DNA of 64,000 nucleotides from Impatiens glandulifera (Eukaryota; Streptophyta; Magnoliopsida; Ericales; Balsaminaceae). Below are positions 1 through 9,851 of this stretch, one piece after another. The notes beneath the pieces were generated by a model, which was not told where the DNA came from, ran no database searches, and saw nothing but the letters and a program-made list of their open reading frames with translations. Position numbers and translations under genes: made by a program. Numbering within the stretch: the stretch's first letter is position 1; every line of letters begins with the position of its first letter. The stretch is taken from contig NC_061862.1 of the NCBI RefSeq assembly GCF_907164915.1, forward strand, positions 85,112,846 to 85,176,845, written 5' to 3'.

Positions 1-346
1 TAGGATGGGTGAGTCATGGCATAGTCTTCGGCGTACACCGGAGAAACTATCTCGGTATTACCAGAATTTGCTAGCACAAACAGAAATTGCGGCACGTGAG
101 TAAAAGGTGAGAAATATGACGCTAGAAATAGAGCAAATACGATTGAAGGATGCGCAAATAGGCCAATTGCTGAGTGAAATTAAAAAGGACAGGGCTGAAA
201 TGGCACAGAAATTGGAGAATCTTGAACAACAACTTGAATTGTTGAGGAGTAGACTGAATCAACCACCCCCTCCTCCCCCTCAACTAATAATTTTTAGATT
301 ATATCATTTGATTAATTATGTGTTTTCTTTTCCGTACGAACACTGA
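1..346 (+). pseudogene. C-terminal remnant of a CACTA TnpA-like (Transposase_24) protein
   Basis: An open frame from 107 encodes a charged heptad-like coiled coil followed by a run of six prolines (about residues 52-58). The end of the Transposase_24-type protein at 7083-7273 has the same design: a Glu/Lys/Arg coiled coil, then Gln-Gln-Pro-Pro-Pro-Pro. Upstream, 1-106 reads as a related frame containing YQNLLAQ, a string also found at 5595-5620 in the second element. I therefore read this as the tail of a second, related CACTA element whose body lies left of the window. The frame between the two parts contains a stop near 100. The role is inferred from resemblance and layout; no catalytic motif is visible. 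Confidence 0.5.
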
Positions 347-474
347 CCTTTTGATGTCTTTTATTTTCATAATTATGAATTATTATTATTATCTTTGGTT
401 TGGTTTTTAATTTGTTATTCATGAATTATTTTCTTTTGGTTTGCTTTTCGCCTTTTTTTAAAACAGCAATGCCA

Positions 475-1430
475 AAACCAAAGGTTTTCAACTAAACCTT
501 CGGTTTTGACCCTGTTTAAAAAAGGTAAGGGTAAAAACTGAAGGTTTATTTGAAAACCTTCAGTTTTCACAAGGGTAAAAACCGAAGATTTCAAATGAAC
601 CTTCGGTTTGACCCTTGTTTAAAAAAATCGAAAAAAATTTTAAGTATGGGTAAGGGTAAACACCGAAAGTTTTCAAACACCTTCAGTTTTGACCCTTGTT
701 TAAAAAAATCGGAAAAAAATCTAAGTATGGGTAAGGGTAAAAACTGAGGGTTTTCAAATGAACCTTCGGTTTTGACCCTTGTTTAAAAAAATCGGAAAAA
801 ATTCTAAGTATGGGTAAGGGTAAAAACCGAAGGTTTTCAAATGAACCTTCGGTTTTGACCCTTGTTTTAAAAAATCGGAAAAAATTCTAAGTATAGGTAA
901 GGGTAAAAACCTAGGGTTTTCAAATGAACCTTCGGTTTTGACCCTTGTTTAAAAAAATCGGAAAAAATTCTAAGTATGGGTAAGGGTAAAAACCGAAGGT
1001 TTTCAAATGAACCTTCGGTTTTGACCCTTGTTTAAAAAAATCGGAAAAAATTCTAAGTATGGGTAAGGGTAAGAACCGAGGCTTTTCAAATGAACCTTCG
1101 GTTTTGACCCTTATTTAAAAATATCAGAAAAAATTCTAAGTATGGGTAAGGGTAAAAACCGAAGGTTTTCAAATGAACCTTCGGTTTTGACCCTTGTTTA
1201 AAAAAATCGGAAAAAATTCTAAGTATGGGTAAGGGTAAAAACCGAGGGTTTTCAAATGAACCTTCGGTTTTGACCCTTGTATGGGTAAGGGTAAAAACTG
1301 AAGGTTTTCAAATAAACCTTCGGTTTTGACCTTTATTTAAAAAAAATAGGAAAATATTCTAAGTATGGGTAAGGGTAAAAACCGAAGGTTTTCAAATGAA
1401 CCTTCGGTTTTGACCCTTCCAAAAACATTT
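475..1430. repeat. 83-bp tandem array of hairpin units (CACTA subterminal-type repeat)
   Basis: About eleven head-to-tail units. The GGGTAAGGGT landmark falls at 648, 729, 812, 895, 978, 1061, 1144, 1227, 1283 and 1367, giving a period of 83 bp with one 81-bp, one 84-bp and one shortened 56-bp unit. Each unit holds an inverted repeat, AACCGAAGGTTTTC and GAACCTTCGGTTTT, separated by three or four bases, so every unit can form a hairpin of about 16 bp. Units differ by only a few bases, so homogenisation is recent. Long subterminal repeats of this kind usually serve as TnpA-type binding arrays in CACTA transposons; that function is inferred here. Confidence 0.85.
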
Positions 1431-1479
1431 TGTTTAAGGTCAGGACCGAGAGGTTTATTCAAAACTTTCGCAAATACAC

Positions 1480-2400
1480 ATCAAAACTGAAAGTTAATGG
1501 TATAACTTTCAGTTTTACCACTTCCTAATTTGTAAATTATTTTGTTTTTAACCAACTAATCTAAACTCCTAACTAATATAATCAATTGTGTGTTGTATTT
1601 TAAAAATTAATATTGTGTTTAATATTAAAATGTTTATGATTTTGTTTGATTATTATAGAGAAGTGTATTTGAATGTTTATGTTTGATTATCTTATGAATG
1701 TGTGTAATGTTTGATCATATGGATTGTGCAATATTTTAATGATATCAAATGTGTTAAATTAATGTTGTTAAAGGTCATTATAAGGTGAGAAACCAAAGAA
1801 TTTAACAATTTGTCAAGTGATAATTCCAAAAGTTATATAATTAACTTTTGGAAATATATATCAAAACCGAAAGTTAATGATATAACTTTCGGGTTTTACA
1901 CTTCTCAAGACCGAGAGTTTTATATAAAACTTTCGGTTTTGATAGCTATTTCCGAAAGTTAATTATATAACTTTCGGAATTATCACTTCTTAATTTTTTA
2001 AATTAAAGTATTTTTTCTTTCCAATATAGACTCCTAACTAATATAATAAAGTGTGGGTTATATTTTAAAAATTAATATTGTGTTTTATGTTAAAATATTT
2101 ATAATTGTGTTTAATTATATAGAGAAGTGTATATGAATGTTTATGTTTGATTATCTTATAAATGTGTGTAATGTTTGATCATATGATTTGTGCAATATTT
2201 TAAGGATATCAAATTTGTTAAATTCATGTGGTTCAAGGTCATCAAGATGAGAAACCAATTAATTTCACAATTTGTGAAGTGATAATTACGAAAGTTATAT
2301 AATTAACTTTCGGAAATAACTATCAAAACCAAAAGTTTTATATAAAACTTTCGGAATTGACCCTTATAAAAACCGAAAGTTTTATATAAAACTTTCGGAA
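1480..2400. repeat. Direct duplication of about 465 bp with flanking CCGAAAGTT hairpins
   Basis: The segment starting near 1480 recurs starting near 1945. Matching landmarks are CTCCTAACTAATATAAT at 1566 and 2031, and TGTTTGATCATATG at 1709 and 2172. Both copies end in short palindromes built on CCGAAAGTT/AACTTTCGG, related to but distinct from the 83-bp array. This looks like the 5' subterminal zone of the CACTA-like element whose coding remains lie at 3.9-7.3 kb. I found no clear CACTA/TAGTG terminus, so the exact outer end is unknown. Confidence 0.7.
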
Positions 2401-2404
2401 ATGA

Positions 2405-2650
2405 CCTAATAAAATAAAAATCGCGCCTCTTTCTCTTCTTCTTTCCCGATTTCCTTTCCATCTTCTCCTCTTCTCTCCGCCGCCTACTCCCCGACGACGA
2501 AGACGTTGCGCCGCCCCGCTTCTCTCTCCGCGACGACCAAGACGCCAGGACGCCGGATTGAAGACGACCGAAGACGTGTTTGAAGAATCGCCCTACCGCC
2601 GCCCCCACTTGAAGAATCTCCTCTGCCGCACCGCCACCCTGCAGGTTAGT
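2405..2650 (+). other. GC-rich leader of the CACTA element, probable 5' untranslated exon
   Basis: This 240-bp stretch is sharply richer in G and C than its surroundings. It is pyrimidine-rich on the plus strand (CTTCTTCTTTCCCG), then carries GACGACGAAGACG-type repeats, and ends at CTGCAG followed by GTTAGT, a plausible splice donor. A second GC-rich patch at about 3435-3500 also ends in GCAAGGTTAGT. They look like two non-coding leader exons separated by an intron full of simple repeats. The minus-strand frame through it (2303-2671) is low complexity and is not called as a gene. Confidence 0.4.
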
Positions 2651-2659
2651 TTTTAATTT

Positions 2660-3870
2660 TTTTTTTTGCAATTAGGTTAGATTATTGTTAGATTTTTGCA
2701 ATTAGGTTAGATTGTTGTTAGATTATTGTTAGATTTTTGCAATTAGGTTAGATTATTGTTAGATTATTGTTAGATTTTTGCAATTAGGTTAGATTATTGT
2801 TAGATTATTGTTAGATTTTTGCAATTAGGTTAGATTATTGTTAGATTATGTATTTATTATTGTTAGATTAGGTTATAAGTTTAGGATTAGGTTATTGGAT
2901 TAAATTTTGGAATTAATTTTAGATTTGGTTTTGGATTTGGTTTTTGAAATTGGTAGTTGGATTTTATTTTTGCTTAGATTATGTTGGATTATTGTTAGAT
3001 TAGGTTTATATTTTTGTTAAAAAAGTTTTGAAATTGTATTGGATTGTGTTATTGGATTTGATTTTGGAATTGATTTTGGTTTCATTTAGGTTAGATTTTG
3101 TTTAATTAAGGGTTTGGTTTTGGTTTGATTGTGGTTGGTTTGATTGTGGTTTAATTGAGGTTTGATTTAGGTTAGATTTTGTTTAATTTAGGTTTTGGTT
3201 TGATTTTGGTTTGATTGTGGTTTAATTCAAGTTTGATTTAGGTTAGATTTTGTTTAATTTAGGTTTTGGTTTAATTTTGGTTTGATTGTGGTTGGTTTGA
3301 TTTTGGTTTGATTGTGGTTTGATTGGTTTGATTTATGTTAGATTTATGTTAGATTTTGTTTAATTAAGACTTTTGGTTTGATTTTTGTTTAATTGTGGTT
3401 TGATTTATTGTTATTAGGTTTGGATTAGGAATTTCAGCCGCCCGCTGCCCGCCCGTCGATCTATAGCCGTTGCTCTTCTTTGTCCCTCTTTTTGTGCAAG
3501 GTTAGTTCTTGTTGGTTTATTATATGGTTAGGTTAGTTTAATGTTAGATTTATGTTAGATTTTCATGTTAGATTTAAGTTTGATTTAGGTTTGATTTGAT
3601 TTATGTCAGATTAGGTATTATGTTTGATTTATGTTAGATTATGTTAGATTTTCATGTTAGATTTAAGTTTGATTTATGTTAGATTAGGTATTATGTTTGA
3701 TTTATGTTAGATTATGTTAGATTAGGTTTGAAATGTGTATGAATGAAATAATGTTGAATTAGATTGAGTTTGAATTAGATTTGATTTTAGGTTAGAATTG
3801 TTATATGGAATGAATTGTGTATGAATAAAATTATGTTGGATTAGAATTGATTGCTTTGAAATGTGTATGA
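2660..3870 (+). repeat. Intron-like minisatellites built from TTAGATT and TTTGGTTTGATT
   Basis: There are three adjacent low-complexity tracts. At 2685-2855 about four units of 41 bp contain TTGTTAGATTTTTGCAATTA. At 3070-3420 variants of TTTGGTTTGATTGTGG recur irregularly. At 3520-3735 ATGTTAGATT and GATTTATGTTAGATTAGG recur. The strand is very poor in C. They occupy the place where the catalytic transposase exons of a CACTA element should be. No coding sequence is seen here apart from the short GC-rich patch near 3435-3500. Confidence 0.7.
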
Positions 3871-4724
3871 ATGAAAAATATTTGTGATAGCGTGTTGGGA
3901 ACAATAATGAATGTGAAAGAGAAGACTAAAGATGGTCCTAAAGCCCGTAAAGACTTACAACTCTTAGGCATAAAATCATGGTTACATCCTATAAATGATG
4001 AAGGAGTTGTTCATTATCCAGAAGCGCCTTTCACTTTGACATCCGAAAATAAAAAACGGCTTTGTAACTTTTTGAAAGATCTCAAGTTGCCTGATGGCTT
4101 TTGCTCAAATATCGGCGGTTGTGTAAATTTCGAAGAGAAAAAGATTTCGGAATTAAAGAGTCATGATTGTCAAATTTTATTGGAATATCTTATTCCTTTA
4201 GCAACTCGTGGATTACTTCTAGATAATGTGTATGATGCGTTAGTAAATTTGTCTCGTTTCTTTCGGTTGTTGTGCTTCAAAAGTTGATTCAAGAGGACCT
4301 CGAACAATTGTACATGGATATTACATTGACACTTTGCAAATTTGAAATGATTTTTCCGCCGTCAATCTTCGACATCATGATGCATCTCCCGGTTCACTTG
4401 TCATTTGAGGCTTTGCTTGGAGGACTTGTTCAGTATCGATGGATGTATCTGTTTGAACATTACATAGGTACAATTAAAGATATTTGCGGAATAATAACTA
4501 CTCCGAAGCCTCTATAAGTGAGCTATCTTGTTAATGAGAGTATTAGTTTATGTGCCATGTATATGGAGGAAGAAGAGCAAGAAAATGCACAACCTGAAAT
4601 CTTGGGCATTTCAATATTTGCATCGTTAGAAGATCTATTTAACGGAAAAATATACAACTTGGATTATATCGATCGAGTGACAGCTCATTCTTACATTTTG
4701 AAAAATTGCCCCGAATCATAACCT
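3871..4724 (+). pseudogene. TNP2-type transposase C-terminal part (DUF4218), broken
   Basis: The first frame (3871-4287) contains ICDSVLGTIMNVKEKTKD, KSHDCQILLEYLIPLATRG and LVNLSRFFRLLC. A second frame (from 4272) continues with EDLEQLY, FEMIFPPSIFDIMMHLPVHL and LVQYRWMYLFE, and then YLVNESISLC. These are the signature blocks of DUF4218, which follows the Transposase_21 catalytic region in plant CACTA TNP2 proteins. A frameshift near 4277 and an in-frame TAA at 4515-4517 break it. The ATG at 3871 is internal to the family domain, not a true start; everything upstream, including the catalytic Asp/Glu residues, is replaced by simple repeats. The next exon of the same gene is at 4812. The family call is confident; the element is dead. 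Confidence 0.85.
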
Positions 4725-4811
4725 TTTTACATGTAAGATGCTATGTTGCTGTTACTAATTAGCATTAAAGAGTATGCTATTTAATATTCGATCTATTTGC
4801 AGAGATTAAAT

Positions 4812-5387
4812 GCAGTATTGCAATAACAACGAGTGCATTGGAGAAACGTTTGCCGCCTATTTAAAGCATCGAGTGAGTAAATTATAAACCATATATCCTA
4901 ACTCTTTTTATTCATTTTAACAACTTCATTTTGGGTATATATATAGGTCGCCCATTTAGCAGAATTTAACGACATATCAAGAGACCTCAAGATCTTAGGA
5001 GAAGGTCCAAGTATGTACTCGTCTATGTATGTTTGGTGTAAAGTAAACGAATACAAATTCTGTATAGAAAAACACGACGAAGGTTTGACCACTCAAAATA
5101 GTGGGGTGGTTGTTGAGGGGTACAACAGGTCTGAAACTATGTCATACTACGGAGTTTTAACGGATATAATCAAAGTACAATACTTTTCTCACAAACGAGT
5201 TGTTTTATTCAAGTGTAAGTGGTTTGATACACACTCGGGGGAACTAGGAGTGAAAGTGGATAAATATGGCTTCGTAAGTGTAAATGTAAACCGAATTTTG
5301 AAAACCCAAAGTCAAGACCCGTATATATTGGCGAGTCAAGCGAAACAAGTAATCTACGCCCCTAATATGTCAGCCCGACCCGGTTAG
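4812..5387 (+). pseudogene. CACTA transposase tail, DUF4216 domain, two exons
   Basis: Exon one (about 4812-4872) reads NNECIGETFAAYLKHR and ends at CGA|GTGAGT. The next exon starts after AG at 4945-4946 and continues VAHLAEFNDISRDLK in frame. It then carries the DUF4216 signature: NSGVVVEGYN, SYYGVLTDIIKVQYF, VVLFKCKWFD and ILASQAKQVIYAP. The frame ends at a TAG at 5385-5387, earlier than usual for this domain's tail. DUF4216 normally lies C-terminal to DUF4218 in the same TNP2-like protein, as it does here. The short length and the breaks upstream show a decayed copy. Confidence 0.8.
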
Positions 5388-5555
5388 AAGATTGTGACAA
5401 AAATAAAACCGCGGTTTACAAACATATAGTTCAGATTAATTAAATAGGTAGATTTATGTTTTTTACTTTATATTCGTTCTTATTACTACTTCATTTCAAT
5501 TATTCGCTCATTTATTAATGGTATGCATTAAGAATTTCTGAAGGTCGTAAAAAAT

Positions 5556-7273
5556 TTGGAAGAGTATAGGAAAACACCCTGCAAATTGTTAAAGCCATAC
5601 CAGAACTTACTTGCCCAATTAGAGAACTTAAGGCTCCGAGGATCGTCTTCTAGAGACGAACCACCTATTGTTGTGGTCCCGATAGCTACTGCTCCCCCAA
5701 CAGACGAGGATGTTGAGGCTACGGAGGCCAAAGAGTTTATAGAGAGCATGTTTGCTGATATGGTGGATGACGATGAGGCTGAAGACGAAGGTCTCGAGGA
5801 GCATAACGAGGAGGATGACGAGGAGGAGCACGATTCCACTCCCGACCCATCATCGACAGGTAACTCGTTTACAAATTAGTTATTGTTTCAATTGATTCAC
5901 ATCTATAATTATGAATTTGATAATTTTGAAGAATCTTTTGCCCACAAGAGACGGGAGAAGAACAAGAATATTGCGATGTCTAAGAGGGTAGCGGGGACAA
6001 GGATTACTCTTACTTTTAGAGAGAGATGGAAGGCCAGACAGTGCTGACGTGGGAAGAACACGGTGGTCTAGACATGTGGGGTCGATTATCCGGGACCCCG
6101 CAGCCATCTCACACCGTCTTCTAAAGTGGAAGGCATTAAGTGCGGACCAATTGGATTCACTTTGGACTGCTATCAAGGTAATAATTATTACTTAATTATA
6201 CATTATTCATTAAATATTTATTTTTAACATTTGAATGTTATTTTTTTCAGTATCCGTTCGAAGCTACTAATGGTTTTATTGATTCATTTCGAAAGACCGG
6301 ATTGGGACACGCCAAGCAGATATGGGATATATGGCGATCAGATTTGAGCAAGTTATATATCCGCGTCCACAAAGGAGACGAGGCGGCGGTACTGGTTAAT
6401 CCTCCACCAGACTACGATCGAGATGATTGAGAGTTTGTGTGTCGCAACCATTTCTTCACGAAAAAATTTAAGGTACGGTTTCAGAATTCAAATAAAAGTT
6501 GATATTAATTAATCTAACTTCATTTTTTATTTCAAATACAGCAAAACAGTCGTACAAATATGATTAACAAGAAGAAGCTGAAATTCCCACATCATACGGG
6601 AAGTAGATCGTTTGCACAAATTGAAGAAGAGTTGGTAAATACATTATTTGTAATAACTTAATATAAAGATTGTTATTAATTATATAAATCATTTATTTCA
6701 ACAGGCGATTGAAAAGGGACGGGCACCGTCTGTCATTGAAGTATTCAAGAGGACCCGTACCCCAAAACCGACAACAGAAAACCCAACACCCGTCCCGGAC
6801 GAACACGTGCAAGAGAAAATTGTAAGTGAATTGAATATGCCTAGATTTTTATTATAGAAATGATACTTTATTTCAATTGTGAAGGTTGAGATGGAGGAGG
6901 TTCTTAGTAACGAACCTGGAATATCTGATTTTGAATTGACGAAGAGGGTGTTCGGACAACAAAAACACGGGGTAGTGTTCGGAATGGGATCAGGCGTCCA
7001 GCCCACGCACTTTCATGAGGATCGTCGAAGTGGAAACAATTCACAACGAAATAATGAGCGATTGTATGAAGAGAATTAAATAATGGCGCTCAAGCTGGAG
7101 GAACTAGAGAAGAGGGATGAAGAAAGAATGCGCAAAATTGAAGAAATGCAAGCGGAAAAAGAATAAATTGTGACAAGAATGGAGAGGGAGAAGTTAGAAA
7201 TGAATGCAAGAATGGAGAGAATCGAATTGTTTATGAGGCAACAACCACCACCACCTTCTCCTCCCATAAGCTA
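5556..7273 (+). pseudogene. TnpA-like protein, plant Ptta/En/Spm type (Transposase_24), multi-exon, broken
   Basis: The exons I can follow are 5556-5859, 5932-6177, 6251-6472, 6542-6634, 6705-6821 and 6885-7273. The five introns have GT-AG borders. The product starts with KLLKPYQNLLAQLENLRLR and an Asp/Glu-rich stretch. It continues with KRVAGTRITLTF and HVGSIIRDPAA, the Transposase_24 core (LSADQLDSLWTAIK, then YPFEATNGFIDSFRKTG), and HHTGSRSFAQIEEEL. A Glu/Lys coiled coil then ends in a QQPPPPSPP tail. Breaks are a frameshift near 6028, TGA at 6428-6430, TAA at 7077-7079 and TAA at 7164-7166. In CACTA elements this second product binds the subterminal repeats, and the hairpin array beginning about 250 bp downstream fits that arrangement. 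Confidence 0.8.
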
Positions 7274-7499
7274 ATTCTAGTACATTTTCATTGGTTGTTT
7301 CGATTCAAAACATGTTTTCATTCATTAGTAGTTGTGTCGATTTGAATTTATAACAGATTGTTCGGATTATTAGTTTGGTTGCGAATTTTGTAATGATAAT
7401 GATCATTTAATGTGATCGTTTAATGTATGTGTCATTTCTTTTATTATTGATATATTGGTTTGGCTGAACAGGTTTTGGTTGCGAGCTAAATAATCAGCA

Positions 7500-8165
7500 T
7501 ATATTTAAAATTTTACAGAAAAAAATCGAAAGTAATATTGAAATCTTTCGGTTTTTTTTCAAATGGAAAAACCGAGGGTTATATGAAAACTTTCGGTTTT
7601 TCTATTAGAAGAAAACTGAGAGTTAATTAGAAAACTCTTGATTTTTACCGTAGGAGTATAACCGAAAGTTTTCGTATAACTCTCGATTTTTCCATTTGAA
7701 GAAAAACCAAGAGTTAATCAGAAAACTTTCGGTTTTTCCACAAAGAGGAAAACTGAAAGTTTTCTAATAAACTCTCGGTTTTTTTCTAATGGAAAACCGA
7801 GAGTTATATGAAAACTTTCGGTTTTACTCATGAGGGAAAAACCGAAAGTTTTCTAATTAACTCCCGCTTTTCTTCTAATGGTATAACCGAAAGTTATATG
7901 AAAACTTTCGGTTTTCCCTCATGAGTAAAACAGAGAGTTATTTGTAAAATTTTCGGTTTTCCTCCTTGTGGAAAAACCGAAAGTTATTTAATTAACTTTC
8001 GGTTTTACTCTAAGGTATCTAAACCGAAAACTCTACGATATCTCTCGGTAAATTCCCAATTATTTTTAATGAAAGAGTCAATACCGAGGGATGGCGAGAG
8101 TTACCAAAACTTTCGGTAATGTGTCTATACCGAAAGTTATAGGGTAACGATTTTACGCAAACTCT
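7500..8165. repeat. 3' subterminal hairpin repeats of the CACTA element (CCGAAAGTT family)
   Basis: About twelve irregular palindromes alternate AACCGAAAGTT and AACTTTCGGTTTT with AT-rich loops and TTCTAATGG or CTCATGAGG linkers. They are less regular than the 83-bp array at 0.5-1.4 kb and share its AACCGAA/TTCGGTT core. Some units have drifted (AACCAAGAGTT, ACTGAGAGTT). The position, directly after the Transposase_24 gene, mirrors the first element, where the coiled-coil end is followed by its own array. Confidence 0.8.
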
Positions 8166-8598
8166 CGATTTTGACAGTTTTGGATTCAACATATACTAGT
8201 CTTTCTTGCTCGTCGAGCACAACGACTGAAACGCATCGTGAAATCTAGATCATTGAACATGTGTACTAGATCATTGAACATGTGACATTACAGTTGCTCG
8301 AAAATTGACTATAACAGTTAATTATGTATTCTTTTGGGGATAAAGAAATTATTGAGCCACTAGAGGAGTCTCGTCTAATAAAAGAGAAAACACTTGAATT
8401 GTTGAGCATAATATACCTCCTCTGTTTTTTAAGAAATGCAAAACAAATGGTTATTAACCACACCTATCAAATTAGTTTTGATGTTTAATAAAAACATATT
8501 TAAGAAGTAAAAAGTTAACTATAAAAAAAGAAGTAAGACGTATTTAATTTGGACAGTTTGATGAATTATGATTGAAGGGATGCAAAAGAAAATCTAAG

Positions 8599-9803
8599 GC
8601 CACGTTGGGTTGGGTTTTAAAAAATAAATTAAACAAAATTAATTTTTAATTAATTATTTCTTAATAATCAAATCACTTATTTTAATAATTAAATATTAAA
8701 ATAAATATTTGTTGTTCTACCCATGTTTCAAATGAACTTTCTCAAACTATCAAGCGTTTTTATTCTTTATCTCAAACTACTCATTTACTCCCTCTAAAAC
8801 ATTAATTAACCTTTTAATTAACTCTCTTTCTCTTAACTATTAATTAATATCATCTCTTTAAACTATTAATTAATTCATTTAATTAATTTCTTCCTTATTG
8901 ATCAACTAATTAAAATATAATATATAAATATTAAAATAAAATAACACATATATTTTATTTTACTTAAATTTATAAATATAATATATATATAATTAAAATT
9001 AAACATACTAAATTAAATAATTTAAATAAACATTATAAACTAAAATAAAATATTGTACACTAAAATAAAATACATTACAATAAACATTCAAATAATATTG
9101 AATTGAGGAATTACTACAAAAAAAAAATTAATATGATTTTAATATCAATAGTTAGATACATAAATCACTACAAAAATAAGATCAAAGTTGTAGAAATAAA
9201 TTTGAATTATAAAAATAAATATGCATTTTATTTTAAAATTTATGTAATATATTTTATTTTAGTGTATAATATTTTATTTTAATGTTTATGTAATGAATTT
9301 TATTTTAGTGTATAATATTTTATTTTAGTTTATAATATTTATTTAAATTATTTAATTTAGTATGTTTAATTTTAATTATATATTATATTTATAAATTTAA
9401 GTAAAAATAAAATATATGTTATTTTATTTGAATATTTTTATAATATATTTTAATTAGTTGATTAAGAGAGTGATTAATTAATGAGTTAATTAATAGTTTA
9501 CAGAAATTGGTTAATTAATTGTTAAAAGAGATGGAGTTAATTAAATAATTAATTAAAATTTTAATAAGAGAAATTGGATAGTTTGGAAAATAAATAGAAA
9601 GATGAGTAGTTTGAGAAAGATTGTTGGTAACATGGGTAGAACAAGAAATTGTTTATACTAAGTACTTTCTATTTTAAATTATTAATTTTTGTATACATCA
9701 ATACCCTCTAAGTTTTTTACTAAAAATAATCATTCACTCTTCAAAATCATCCACCAATCATTCTTTTTTATTTAGATTTTTAAAAAATCTCAATCCCAAC
9801 TAG
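8599..9803. mobile_element. Candidate MITE interrupted by a foldback element
   Basis: The left end GGCCACGTTGGGTTGGGTTT (8599) resembles the reverse complement of the right end, TGCCTAGTTGGGATTGAGAT, near 9803; both continue into TTTTAAAA. About 110 bp on the left and 160 bp on the right remain outside the inner foldback element. The ends look hAT- or Harbinger-MITE-like. No clear target duplication was found and the similarity is imperfect. Confidence 0.35.
8712..9644. mobile_element. Foldback element with inverted arms of roughly 350-450 bp
   Basis: The ends are TTGTTCTACCCATG (8712-8725) and its exact reverse complement CATGGGTAGAACAA (9631-9644). The arms continue as a long imperfect inverted repeat: TTTGAGAAAG-type and AATTAATTAA blocks, then TAAATTATTTAAATAAACATTATAAAC-like sequence on the left and its complement near 9300-9360. 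Only a short central segment is unpaired. No coding sequence is present. Flanks AAATATTTGTT and AAGAAATTGTT agree at 8 of 11 positions, which could be an eroded MULE-size target duplication but is not convincing. Confidence 0.75.
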
Positions 9804-9811
9804 GCATAAAT

Positions 9812-9813
<2 letters not shown>

Positions 9814-9847
<34 letters not shown>
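9814..9847. repeat. (AT)n microsatellite
   Basis: About 34 bp of alternating A and T. Confidence 0.9.

Positions 9848-9851
<4 letters not shown>

Larger units (their letters stand above)
1440..8165 (+). mobile_element. Defective CACTA-like (En/Spm superfamily) element, ends not resolved
   Basis: The element is inferred from DUF4218, DUF4216 and Transposase_24-type coding remains in order on the plus strand, flanked on both sides by hairpin repeats with the shared core CCGAAAGTT (about 1.86-2.40 kb and 7.50-8.16 kb). This is the standard content of plant CACTA elements. The DDE-bearing Transposase_21 part that should precede DUF4218 is missing. Frameshifts and stops interrupt every coding segment, so the copy cannot be autonomous. 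Canonical CACTA termini and the 3-bp target duplication were not found, and outer limits are set from the repeats only. Confidence 0.7.

Noticed and set aside
475..1430. 83-bp repeats as CRISPR or coding repeat protein
   Set aside because: Units are entirely repetitive with no variable spacers. The 65-residue frame at 550-747 simply reads through the array.
2303..2671. 122-residue Arg/Lys/Ser-rich minus-strand protein
   Set aside because: It lies antisense to the GC-rich CACTA leader, is low complexity and shows no family features.
5528..5839. Serine-rich minus-strand frame
   Set aside because: Shadow of the Asp/Glu-rich stretch of the TnpA-like gene on the plus strand.
8160..8240. CACTA 3' terminus in CTAGTCTTTCTTGCTCG...GAGCAC
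   Set aside because: It lacks the TAGTG/CAGTG end and no partner terminus or 3-bp duplication was found.
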